Source of the DNA: Bacillota bacterium
GTDB lineage: Bacteria > Bacillota > UBA994 > UBA5500
DNA: 49,520 bases
Direction: 5' to 3'
Assembly: GCA_023436245.1 (NCBI GenBank)
Contig: JAEZJZ010000035.1
Location: forward strand, 1-49,520
Below, in pieces: positions 43,559 through 49,520 of this stretch; the stretch's first letter is position 1; every line of letters starts with the position of its first letter. The notes under the pieces are model-generated. The model was not told the origin of the DNA. It did no database searches and worked only from the letters and a program-made list of their open reading frames with translations. The position numbers and the translations under genes were made by a program.

Positions 43559-43589
43559 AGAGGACCAGAGCGCTTGGCTCTGATCCTCT
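43559..43589 (-). terminator. Hairpin after the amidohydrolase at 43603
   Basis: On the minus strand AGAGGATCAGA-GCCAAGCGC-TCTGGTCCTCT (11 bp, one G-U) lies 13 bases after the stop. The following TGCTATTG is only moderately T-rich. Confidence 0.6.
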
Positions 43590-43602
43590 GACTGGCCTCT
43601 TT

Positions 43603-44754
43603 TTAATTGCAGGCGCAGTGCACTACCTGCCCATCCATCAATACTCTCCACGTCTTGCCATCTGTGTCGAAAGGATGTCCATCGTAGATGACGATGTCTG
43701 CATCCTTGCCTACTTCCAAGCTACCAACGCGGTCAGCCACTTCCAGGATCTCCGCAGCATTGATGGTGATCGCCCGGAGAGCGTCCATCTCATCCATGCC
43801 GGCCGCATGCGCCATACCGGCCATCAGCGGCAGCGACTGCAGCGGCAGTACTGGCGAGTCGGTGCAGATGGCAACCTTCACTCCAGCCTTGGCCAAAACG
43901 CCTGGAGTGACGAAGGACTTGTTCGTCAACTCAAACTTGGTGCGATGGCCGAAGCTCGGTCCGACGATGGCCGGATAGGCTTCCTTGGCCAGATGGCCGG
44001 CGATCAGATGACCCTCGGTGCAGTGATCCAAAGTGATCTTGACGTTGAACTCCTTGGCAATGCGGATTGCGGTGAAGATGTCATCCGCCCGGTGGGCATG
44101 GACCTTGAGTGGGATCTCGCGACGCAGCACTGGCAGCAAGGCCTCTTTTTGCAGATCAAAAGCGGGCTTCTTGTCAGACTCCTTGGCCTCCATGTACTCC
44201 TTGGCCTTGAACAGAGCCTCGCGCATGATGGCGGCTGTGCCCATGCGGGTAGCAGGCATCTTGTGCTGACCGCCGTAGACCCGCTTGGGGTTCTCGCCGA
44301 ACGCGCACTTCATGGCCAACGGGTTCTTGATCACCATCTCGTCGACGCAGACGCCAGCTGTCTTCATCACCACGAACGTACCACCCAAGACGTTGGCGCT
44401 GCCGGGGCCGGTCGCAGCCAAGGTGACGCCGGCTTCGCGCGCCTCCTGGAAAGTGATGTCCATCGGGTTGATGCCATCGATGCCGCGAACCTGGGCGGTG
44501 TTGGGAGCGGTAGCCTCGTTGCCATCGGAACCCTCGCTGCGAATGGCGCTCTCTTCCATGCCCAGATGGCAGTGGGCGTCGATCATGCCAGGCAGGACCA
44601 TCCGGCCGGCTGCATCGATCACTTCGGCGCCTGCCGGAGCTGCGATGTCAGCACCGATGGCGACGATTTTGCCGTTCTCGATCAGGATGCTGCCGTTTTC
44701 GATCACGGGGCCAACCATGGGATAGAGTTTGCCATTCTTAATGTAGATACTCAC
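43603..44754 (-). CDS. Amidohydrolase (imidazolonepropionase-like)
   Basis: About 383 residues of the amidohydrolase superfamily, near imidazolonepropionase-like hydrolases. Metal ligands: IDAHCHLGM (HxH), PLKVHAHRAD, ITLDHCTEGH and the catalytic Asp in ICTDSPVLP. The C-terminal LEVGKDADIVIYDGHPFD and VLMDGQVVH strands close the beta sandwich. Substrate unknown; cytoplasmic. The GTG at 44754 is preferred: AGGAGTG is 7 bases before it, and translation starts MSIYIKNGKLYP, the usual first strand. A longer in-frame start at 44832 has no ribosome binding site. Confidence 0.83.
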   Translation of the reverse strand: MSIYIKNGKLYPMVGPVIENGSILIENGKIVAIGADIAAPAGAEVIDAAGRMVLPGMIDAHCHLGMEESAIRSEGSDGNEATAPNTAQVRGIDGINPMDITFQEAREAGVTLAATGPGSANVLGGTFVVMKTAGVCVDEMVIKNPLAMKCAFGENPKRVYGGQHKMPATRMGTAAIMREALFKAKEYMEAKESDKKPAFDLQKEALLPVLRREIPLKVHAHRADDIFTAIRIAKEFNVKITLDHCTEGHLIAGHLAKEAYPAIVGPSFGHRTKFELTNKSFVTPGVLAKAGVKVAICTDSPVLPLQSLPLMAGMAHAAGMDEMDALRAITINAAEILEVADRVGSLEVGKDADIVIYDGHPFDTDGKTWRVLMDGQVVHCACN

Positions 44755-44877
44755 TTCAATCACTCCTCTTGACAGTTGATTAGCGTGACTAAATAGTATT
44801 CCATCAGCAGGGCTGACTTTCCTGCCGGGCATGAGGACGAGATACTTGTGGGTCTCTTTCTATGCCGAAACTAGTGC

Positions 44878-44906
44878 TTGTCGGCGCCTGATCATTGGTG
44901 TAAGAT
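44878..44906 (+). promoter_or_regulatory. Sigma-A-type promoter of the nucleotidyltransferase gene
   Basis: -35 TTGTCG (44878-44883), 17-base spacer, -10 TAAGAT (44901-44906), 57 bases before the GTG start. Confidence 0.6.
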
Positions 44907-44963
44907 GGCGTAATCAAGCAACGCTGCGCAAGCAACAGAGAGCGTTGTTGGAGGTGAAGCGGA

Positions 44964-45773
44964 GTGAAGCAACAGGCAGCGGTGCAAGCGGTGTTGGCAG
45001 CGGCGATCGGTTGTCCAGAGGTGAGGGCTGTCTTTCTGAAAGGTTCCCTGGCCAAGGGAATCTCGGATGAGCACTCGGATGTCGACTTCTACTGCTTGGT
45101 CGAACCCGAACTGCTGGAGTCGTTCCTCGAGAAACGTCTTTCGCTGTTGGAACGATATCGTCCGGTGATCTATCACAGTGAGTCGAACTTCGTGGGGCCG
45201 CAGATGGTGGCCGTTTTCGACGATGGGTTGCACTTCGATCTCTATACGGTGACGGAAGAGACGTTTCCGCTGGTGGGGGCTTTCCAGGCGTTGCACGACC
45301 CGCACAAGCTTCTTGGCAAGTTTTCTGATTTGACCAAAGACCACGGCATCAACACCGATCAGCTGGTCACTACGTTCAGCGAGTTCAGCTTTACGTTGCT
45401 GGAATTTCTGGCTGCTTGGCAGCGTCAAGATCTGGTCTGGGCGCACCGCCTGACCAGCCACCTCGCAGGAGACTTGGGCGTGGTGCTCAGATACCGTCAC
45501 GACCCAGGCAATGCCCGCCTGGGCAGCAAGCGTCTAGAGCAGATGTTGCCGCTAAACAAGAAGCAGGAGCTACGGAATGCTCTGCTGGACTCTGGCCAGA
45601 ACCTGCCGCGTACGGTCCTTGCCCTCTGCAGACTCCTGCAAGAAGCGATGCTGGCGATCGCAACAGAACAAGCTCTGCAGCTCGACTGGCGCCTCTTTCA
45701 GTTAATGACAGCAAGGATTGCCGAGTGCAGGCCGCTTGACTCAAGTGCTGACGGGCAACAACATATCTGCTAG
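44964..45773 (+). CDS. Nucleotidyltransferase (aminoglycoside adenylyltransferase-like fold)
   Basis: 269 residues. The N-terminal part has the GS-x10-D-x-D motif of the pol-beta superfamily: LKGSLAKGISDEHSDVDFY, with Asp ligands at the end; a third acidic residue is likely in DGLHFDLYTV. The C-terminal half is helical, as in AadE-type or minimal nucleotidyltransferases. It moves a nucleotide to an unknown acceptor; antibiotic modification is possible but not shown. GTG 44964 has GAGGTG 7 bases upstream. Transcribed alone from the promoter at 44878, ahead of hicAB. Confidence 0.78.
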   Translation: MKQQAAVQAVLAAAIGCPEVRAVFLKGSLAKGISDEHSDVDFYCLVEPELLESFLEKRLSLLERYRPVIYHSESNFVGPQMVAVFDDGLHFDLYTVTEETFPLVGAFQALHDPHKLLGKFSDLTKDHGINTDQLVTTFSEFSFTLLEFLAAWQRQDLVWAHRLTSHLAGDLGVVLRYRHDPGNARLGSKRLEQMLPLNKKQELRNALLDSGQNLPRTVLALCRLLQEAMLAIATEQALQLDWRLFQLMTARIAECRPLDSSADGQQHIC

Positions 45774-45828
45774 GTTGCACTACACAGGGATTCTTTTGCC
45801 CCTATCCAGTCCACCTACTTGAGACTAG

Positions 45829-45858
45829 TTGACACCATATGTGAGACCATCGTATACT
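45829..45858 (+). promoter_or_regulatory. Promoter of hicAB
   Basis: -35 TTGACA (45829-45834, consensus), 18-base spacer, -10 TATACT (45853-45858), 16 bases before the TTG start of hicA. HicB-type antitoxins usually repress their own promoter; a matching operator is not clear here. Confidence 0.8.
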
Positions 45859-45874
45859 GATAAGGGGTGTTCTC

Positions 45875-46117
45875 TTGTCAAAATGGGAGAAACTTCTTCA
45901 GAGAATTTCCGCTCTTTCCAAAGACATTCGGTTTCGGGAACTGCGCAGCGTGCTGAAGAGTTACGGGTATGAGGGTAGACCTCCGAGCAGCGGCAGCAGT
46001 CACTGGACTTTTAGAAAGCGTGGTCGGCCCCCAATCACAGTTCCGTGCAACGAGCCCATCAAACTGACGTATGTCAGAATGGTGCGGGAGATCATCCTGA
46101 GCGAGGAGGCTGAGTGA
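45875..46117 (+). CDS. hicA: HicA-type mRNA interferase toxin
   Basis: 80 residues with the HicA double-stranded-RNA-binding-like fold: FRELRSVLKSYGYEGR, GSSHWTFRKRG (the conserved G-S-H catalytic region) and PITVPCNEPIKLTYVRMV. HicA toxins cleave mRNA and are neutralised by HicB. It is slightly longer than the common 60 residues at its N-terminus. The start is TTG 45875 with AAGGGGTG 6 bases before it. The stop overlaps the hicB ATG by one base (TGATG), a coupled toxin-first order normal for HicAB. Confidence 0.87.
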   Translation: MSKWEKLLQRISALSKDIRFRELRSVLKSYGYEGRPPSSGSSHWTFRKRGRPPITVPCNEPIKLTYVRMVREIILSEEAE

Positions 46118-46530
46118 TGAAGGACATCGATTACTACATGGGGCTAAGTTACCGAGTCGAGATTGTACGTGAGGAAGCCGAGGACGGATACGTCCTCTCG
46201 CTTCCTGAGCTGAAGGGTTGTCTCACCTGTGCCGCTGATTTGGAGCAGGGAATGGCCATGCTGGATGACGCCAAGAAGGAATGGATACGGGCTGCTCTTG
46301 ACAATGGATACGAGATTCCCGAGCCGCTCACAGCAGAGTCTTACTCTGGGCAGTTTAAGCTGCGTATACCAAAGTCCCTCCACAAAGACCTGGCTGAGGA
46401 GTCCCGGCGACAAGGCGTCAGTATGAATCAGTATTGTGTCTATCTGCTCAGCCAGCGCCACAATGGCTCGATGGCACCGAAGCATAGAACGAAGAGCAAG
46501 CCTGGCACTCGAGTCAACTACACTCCGTGA
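46117..46530 (+). CDS. hicB: HicB-type antitoxin
   Basis: 137 residues: an N-terminal partial RNase H fold (YRVEIVREEAEDGYVLSLPE, then LKGCLTCAADLEQGMAML) that binds HicA, and a C-terminal ribbon-helix-helix DNA-binding part (FKLRIPKSLHKDLAEESRRQ, then VSMNQYCVYLLSQ). The last 25 residues are basic and probably flexible. ATG 46117 is preferred over GTG 46114 because it follows GAGGAGG at a good distance and overlaps the hicA stop. Followed by a bidirectional terminator. Confidence 0.9.
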   Translation: MKDIDYYMGLSYRVEIVREEAEDGYVLSLPELKGCLTCAADLEQGMAMLDDAKKEWIRAALDNGYEIPEPLTAESYSGQFKLRIPKSLHKDLAEESRRQGVSMNQYCVYLLSQRHNGSMAPKHRTKSKPGTRVNYTP

Positions 46531-46577
46531 TACTTCGATAGCATGAAACCTGCATATCTCTGTCCCAGACACGACAA

Positions 46578-46605
46578 AGGCTCACCTTGGCAACAAGGCG
46601 AGCCT
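46578..46605. terminator. Bidirectional terminator between hicB and the GNAT gene
   Basis: AGGCTC-A-CCTTG pairs with CAAGG-C-GAGCCT around GCAA (12 positions, one mismatch), followed by CTTGT. It sits between convergent genes. Confidence 0.7.
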
Positions 46606-46616
46606 CTTGTGTTCAA

Positions 46617-47465
46617 CTAAAGGGAGATCTCCATCACGATGTAGTCGGACGAATCCAGCCCAAACCCGCTCTGCAACAGAGCCTGCTCAATCTCGGCTGC
46701 CTGCGGCGGAAAGAGACAGAAGAGCTTGGGGGCGGCAGAGAACCGCGCAGCTCTTGCGGCAAAGGCCAGGCAACGCTGCAGATTGCCGCCTAGGCAGGAG
46801 AGATGTAGCCCCAAGTCAGCCTGAAAGCGAGCGCCAAGAACGAGCAAACTGTCTGTGGCCGCTTCGTAGTAGACCTTGCCTTCTCTTGCCCATTCACCGC
46901 AGAGTGTCGGCGTCAGCTCATAGAACGTGCGGTTCATCACCAAGAAGCCGTTCCAAGCCGGCTTCTCTGGCAGCAACAACTTGCTGGCGCGGTCAGGATC
47001 GGTGACTTGAACGAACGCGAAGTCGTCTGGGTACTCTCCAGTGAACTCGCGCAATTGCACTGAAGAGCCGCGGTAAGTGGCTGCTAGATGAAAGCCATAT
47101 CGTTCCGCCAAGCCCTTGCTGGCCGCATTTCTGATTCCGGTGTACATACGCATGCTCGGAATCCGGCGGGCTGCGGCTATCTCGAAGAAGCGCTCATAGA
47201 ACCGCTTGCCGACTCCCTGCCCCTGAGCCGCTGGGATCACGCGTAGGGCTTCCAGCCAAGCGGAACCGTCGGGAACAACCGTCAGTTTCCCGACGCCCAC
47301 CATCTCGCCTTCCAGCTCGGCCACGATCAGTTCTCCGACTTGGTCATGTACCCAATGTTCAAAGACAGCTCCCAAATAACGCAAATTGGGCGTGGAAAGG
47401 GCTTCTACCTGCAGCACCTTGGCGCGGTCTTCCACCCTGGCGCGCCGCACACACAATCCTCCCAT
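46617..47465 (-). CDS. GNAT family N-acetyltransferase with a C-terminal extension
   Basis: 282 residues. The N-terminal GNAT domain (about 1-150) shows the motif A region LEALRVIPAAQGQGVGKRFYE, with the Q/RxxGxG/A acetyl-CoA loop as QGQGVGK, and AASKGLAERYGFHL. The rest (about 155-282) is a second domain with WNGFLVMNRTFYELTP and LLVLGARFQADLGLHLS that I do not recognise; it may be a degenerate second GNAT fold. Acceptor unknown. GAGGGGTG lies 4 bases before the ATG. It lies downstream of pdxT, separated by a MITE-like element. Confidence 0.78.
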   Translation of the reverse strand: MGGLCVRRARVEDRAKVLQVEALSTPNLRYLGAVFEHWVHDQVGELIVAELEGEMVGVGKLTVVPDGSAWLEALRVIPAAQGQGVGKRFYERFFEIAAARRIPSMRMYTGIRNAASKGLAERYGFHLAATYRGSSVQLREFTGEYPDDFAFVQVTDPDRASKLLLPEKPAWNGFLVMNRTFYELTPTLCGEWAREGKVYYEAATDSLLVLGARFQADLGLHLSCLGGNLQRCLAFAARAARFSAAPKLFCLFPPQAAEIEQALLQSGFGLDSSDYIVMEISL

Positions 47466-47630
47466 GTTGCACCCCTCTCATGAATAATCTGGATAATCTT
47501 CTCCACCAGCTAGCACAACTCCTGCGTCCAGGTTCTTGTCAGACACAAGGGAAAGCATATTACTGAGCAGAAGACTGGCAAGACGAATAAGCTTGCTGAC
47601 GGGGCTGTCGCAATAGCACGTAATGAAAAG

Positions 47631-47667
47631 AGCAAGAGAGACGATGGCTGTCGTCTCTCTTGCTTTT
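47631..47667. terminator. Strong hairpin with T tail inside the MITE-like element
   Basis: Perfect 14-bp stem AGCAAGAGAGACGA/TCGTCTCTCTTGCT with a 6-base loop, followed by TTT on the plus strand and CTCTTTT on the minus strand. It would stop transcription from pdxT toward the GNAT gene. Confidence 0.8.
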
Positions 47668-47689
47668 AGTGCACGACTGGCGCAAACAC

Positions 47690-47764
47690 GGGTCGCATGC
47701 ATGCGACCCCTACGGGCGAGATGGAAATGCATCAACCATCGTAGGGGCCCCATGCATGGCGCCC
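47690..47764. repeat. Two palindromes with opposed CTACG/CGTAG tails
   Basis: GGGTCGCATGCATGCGACCC (47690-47709) is a perfect 20-bp palindrome followed by CTACG. A second, imperfect one at 47745-47764 is centred on ATGCAT and preceded by CGTAGGGG. The two are in inverted orientation and CCCCTACG pairs with CGTAGGGG. Confidence 0.7.
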
Positions 47765-47804
47765 GCCTGCTGATCGGCTTTTGCGACAGCCCCATATCCC
47801 CTGC

Positions 47805-48377
47805 TCACTGGCTGCAGAGATCGACAAAGTACTGATGCAGGCGGTCGTCGCCGGTCAATTCCGTGTGGAAGGATGCCGCCAGCGCTCTGCCCTGTTGCGC
47901 CAGCACGATGCGGCCCTCATGCTCAGCCAGCACTTGCACCGCCTCACCCTTCCGCTCAATGTACGGCCCCTTGATCATCACTGCCCGGAGTGGCGTGGCA
48001 CAAACGGCCGGAATCGAGAGGCTGATCGCATAGCTTTCAGATAGGCCGCCGAACGCGTTGCGGCGCACAGCTGTATCCATTACTCTCAGACAGGGCTGGT
48101 TGGGATAGCCGATGATTTCATTGGCCATGACGATCATACCAGCACAAGTGCCCATCACTCCCATACCTTCCCCAAACTTGGCCTGAACAGCTGCGATCAA
48201 GCCGATGTCCGTCATCAACTTACCCATCACGGTCGATTCTCCCCCAGGAATGATCAACCCCGCTAAATCAGCCAGGTGTTCCGGGCGCTTCACCAGGCCG
48301 GTCTCTATCCCCAGCCGCAGCAGGGCCTGCTGATGTGAACCGTAGGCCCCCTGCAGAGCGAGCACGCCGATCTTCAT
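47805..48377 (-). CDS. pdxT: Glutaminase subunit of pyridoxal 5'-phosphate synthase
   Basis: 191 residues. Class I glutaminase fold with the full triad: nucleophile Cys78 in MGTCAGMIV, His171 and Glu173 in ASFHTELTG. The oxyanion region IIPGGESTVMGKL is intact. It releases ammonia from glutamine for PdxS. The ATG at 48377 is chosen over an upstream in-frame ATG at 48407 because MKIGVLALQG is the standard start; it begins 1 base after the pdxS stop, so the two are coupled. The glutaminase looks functional, while its partner is altered. Confidence 0.94.
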   Translation of the reverse strand: MKIGVLALQGAYGSHQQALLRLGIETGLVKRPEHLADLAGLIIPGGESTVMGKLMTDIGLIAAVQAKFGEGMGVMGTCAGMIVMANEIIGYPNQPCLRVMDTAVRRNAFGGLSESYAISLSIPAVCATPLRAVMIKGPYIERKGEAVQVLAEHEGRIVLAQQGRALAASFHTELTGDDRLHQYFVDLCSQ

Positions 48378-48378
48378 G

Positions 48379-49260
48379 TTAATACCCCCATTCGTCAGGT
48401 GTGTCATCGGGCAGGGATGGCATCGCAGGAATACCGGTCATCTCTCGCCCCAAACCCTGGGACACCTTAGCGATCAGCTCGGCATCAGAAAAATGGGCGG
48501 TTGCCGTGACGAGGGCCGCAGCGCGCCGCAGCGGATCGGCAGAATGGAAAATGCCCGAGCCAACCATGACGCAGTCAGCTCCTGCCCGGCGCAGCAGCGC
48601 TGCATCGGCTGGGCTGACTACTCCCCCGGCGCCAAAGGTGACCACAGGTAACCTGCCGCGCTTGGCCACATCCGCCAACAAGTGGTGGGAGACCCCCAGC
48701 TCCAGAGCGACCGTCGGCAACTCCGCCCGTGGATACTGCTGCAGCTTGCGCGCCTGCCCCGTGATTGCGCGCAGCTGCTGCACTGCCAGGGAAACGTCCC
48801 CGCTGCCGCTGGCTCCGGAACAACGAATCACTGAGGCACCCTCGGCCATGCGCTGCATCGCTGATGCCAGATCATGGGCGCCCGCGATGAACGGTGTCCG
48901 CCACTCCGACTTCTTGATCGGCGCTTCGCGGTCCACCGGAGAGAGTGCCTCGCTCTCATCGATGTAGTCGACGCCCAGCTCTGCCAGAATCTCAGCTTCG
49001 ACTTCATGCCCGACGCGGCATTTGGCCATCACCGGAATGCTGACGACTGACTGCACGCTACGAATAGTAGCAGGGTCGACCATACGGCCCACTCCGCCCA
49101 CGATGCGGCAATCAGCTGCCAGTCTGGCCACAACCATCACTCCGCTTGCGCCCGCCGCTTCAGCCAGGGTCGCTTGCTCTGCGGAGGTGACCTCGATGAT
49201 CAATCCCCCGACCAGCATTTCCGCCAAACTGGCAGTCAAGTCGGTCACGTTACTCTTCAC
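48379..49260 (-). CDS. Divergent PdxS-like protein lacking the second catalytic lysine
   Basis: 293 residues, a full-length (beta/alpha)8 PdxS-family protein. The first active-site lysine is kept: K80 in VSIPVMAKCRVGH (B. subtilis Lys81). The second, B. subtilis Lys149 in LRTKGEPGTG, is Ser148 here: VIRCSGASGSG, codon at 48817-48819. B. subtilis Asp24 (IMDVINAEQA) is Glu23 (IIEVTSAEQA). The phosphate-binding segments FGAGGVVSPADAA and VGSGIF are kept. Lys149 is needed to finish PLP synthesis, so this is either a non-PLP enzyme or a non-catalytic homolog. GTG start 49260 with AGGAGG 7 bases before. It overlaps no gene but is coupled to pdxT. Confidence 0.9.
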   Translation of the reverse strand: MKSNVTDLTASLAEMLVGGLIIEVTSAEQATLAEAAGASGVMVVARLAADCRIVGGVGRMVDPATIRSVQSVVSIPVMAKCRVGHEVEAEILAELGVDYIDESEALSPVDREAPIKKSEWRTPFIAGAHDLASAMQRMAEGASVIRCSGASGSGDVSLAVQQLRAITGQARKLQQYPRAELPTVALELGVSHHLLADVAKRGRLPVVTFGAGGVVSPADAALLRRAGADCVMVGSGIFHSADPLRRAAALVTATAHFSDAELIAKVSQGLGREMTGIPAMPSLPDDTPDEWGY

Positions 49261-49387
49261 TTCCCAGCCTCCTAACGGTTAGTCTGCTTGCCGCAGTACA
49301 TCCTATTGCTGTCAAGTTGGCGAATGAGCACGGTTTTTCCTGCTGCGACTGCACAGCAGCGAGACTGCTCAGTCTGTGCTCCGTAGA

Positions 49388-49434
49388 GGCTCGGCATGCC
49401 GAGCCGATCCCGGCACCACAGCATGCTGTGGTGC
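49388..49434. repeat. Pair of perfect palindromes, variable arms, common core
   Basis: GGCTCGGCATGCCGAGCC (49388-49405) is a perfect 18-bp palindrome preceded by CGTAGA. GCACCACAGCATGCTGTGGTGC (49413-49434) is a perfect 22-bp one followed by TACGAA. Arms differ completely but both share the GCATGC centre and a neighbouring TACG/CGTA tail. Upstream of pdxS. Confidence 0.75.
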
Positions 49435-49502
49435 TACGAACCCAAGGAAATCGGACTCTAGGAACGATCTCGCAGGCTGCGGGGCGGCGGGCAGCGGTTT
49501 AA

Positions 49503-49520
49503 CATGCCGAGCCTCTACCG
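49503..49520. repeat. Partial palindromic repeat at the right edge
   Basis: CATGCCGAGCCTCTACCG is, with one mismatch, the reverse complement of CCGTAGAGGCTCGGCATG at 49381-49398. It is a further half of the same repeat, cut by the window end. Together they bracket about 100 bases in inverted orientation. Confidence 0.6.

Larger units (their letters stand above)
47601..47793. mobile_element. MITE-like element with 13-bp perfect terminal inverted repeats
   Basis: GGGGCTGTCGCAA (47601-47613) and TTGCGACAGCCCC (47781-47793) are perfect 13-bp inverted ends of a 193-base non-coding stretch. The ends resemble those of transposons I know to begin GGGGCTGTCGCA. Inside are a strong hairpin and two palindromes. 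No transposase and no clear target duplication are seen. It ends 12 bases from the pdxT stop. Confidence 0.6.

Noticed and set aside
43462..44772. 436-codon open frame on the plus strand across the amidohydrolase
   Set aside because: The minus strand encodes a clear amidohydrolase with metal ligands; the plus-strand frame is rich in His, Asp and Gly without domain features.
45875..46530. HicAB as a novel system
   Set aside because: Gene order, overlap and motifs are those of ordinary HicAB pairs.
47601..47793. Target-site duplication flanking the MITE-like element
   Set aside because: The bases directly outside the inverted repeats (GCTGAC on the left, ATATCC on the right) do not match.
1..49520. 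tRNA or rRNA genes
   Set aside because: No T-arm GGTTCGAATCC-type sequence with a matching cloverleaf and no rRNA core sequence was found by eye; a covariance search would be decisive.

Overview
The window most likely comes from a fairly high-GC, spore-forming, probably anaerobic member of the Bacillota (Clostridia-like). The evidence is indirect: strong AGGAGGTG ribosome binding sites, many GTG and TTG starts, a coat-F-type spore coat protein, a flavin reductase-rubredoxin fusion of the Moorella Hrb type, FeoA/FeoB iron uptake, a bacteriohemerythrin, and many enzymes for peptide and amino acid breakdown. No rRNA or tRNA gene was recognised, so the lineage cannot be fixed further.

Layout. 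1-2.8 kb: three-gene polyprenyl-phosphate sugar cassette (UbiA-type phosphoribosyltransferase, GT-C glycosyltransferase, SMR-type flippase). 3.0-6.1 kb: four consecutive genes for membrane proteins of unknown function, each with a strong ribosome binding site. 6.3-15 kb: DUF885 metallopeptidase-like protein, MATE transporter, PH-domain protein, M20 peptidase, ABC exporter, amidohydrolase. 15.2-18 kb: methyltransferase plus fructoselysine kinase and deglycase (frlD, frlB), the latter two separated by an unusual repeat and hairpin region. 18-22 kb: feoAB, YcxB-like protein, nitroreductase. 22-25 kb: AbgB-like hydrolase, TPR protein, NlpC/P60 hydrolase. 25.3-33.1 kb: a tight minus-strand operon of a TerB-N/TerB-C protein with a degenerate SNF2-like core, a BrxD-like ATPase, an Lhr-like SF2 helicase and an alpha/beta hydrolase, a candidate DNA-processing or defence system. 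33.3-37.2 kb: tandem HD/HD-GYP protein, Hrb, second MATE transporter. 37.3-42 kb: minus-strand operon of bacteriohemerythrin, a MutL/GlmL-type reactivase and three poorly characterised proteins. 42-47.5 kb: 2H phosphoesterase, CotF-like protein, amidohydrolase, nucleotidyltransferase, HicAB toxin-antitoxin, GNAT. 47.6-47.8 kb: a MITE-like element. 47.8-49.3 kb: pdxT and a divergent pdxS in which the second catalytic lysine is replaced by serine. The window ends in palindromic intergenic repeats.

How the genes fit together. Much of the window fits a peptide- and amino-acid-using anaerobe: peptidases, amidohydrolases, salvage of glycated lysine, and oxygen or nitric oxide handling (Hrb, hemerythrin, nitroreductase). 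The points most worth follow-up are the PdxS-like protein that keeps its glutaminase partner but lacks a catalytic residue, the TerB/BrxD/helicase/hydrolase operon, the four-gene membrane cluster, and the MutL-type reactivase operon with no mutase in sight.
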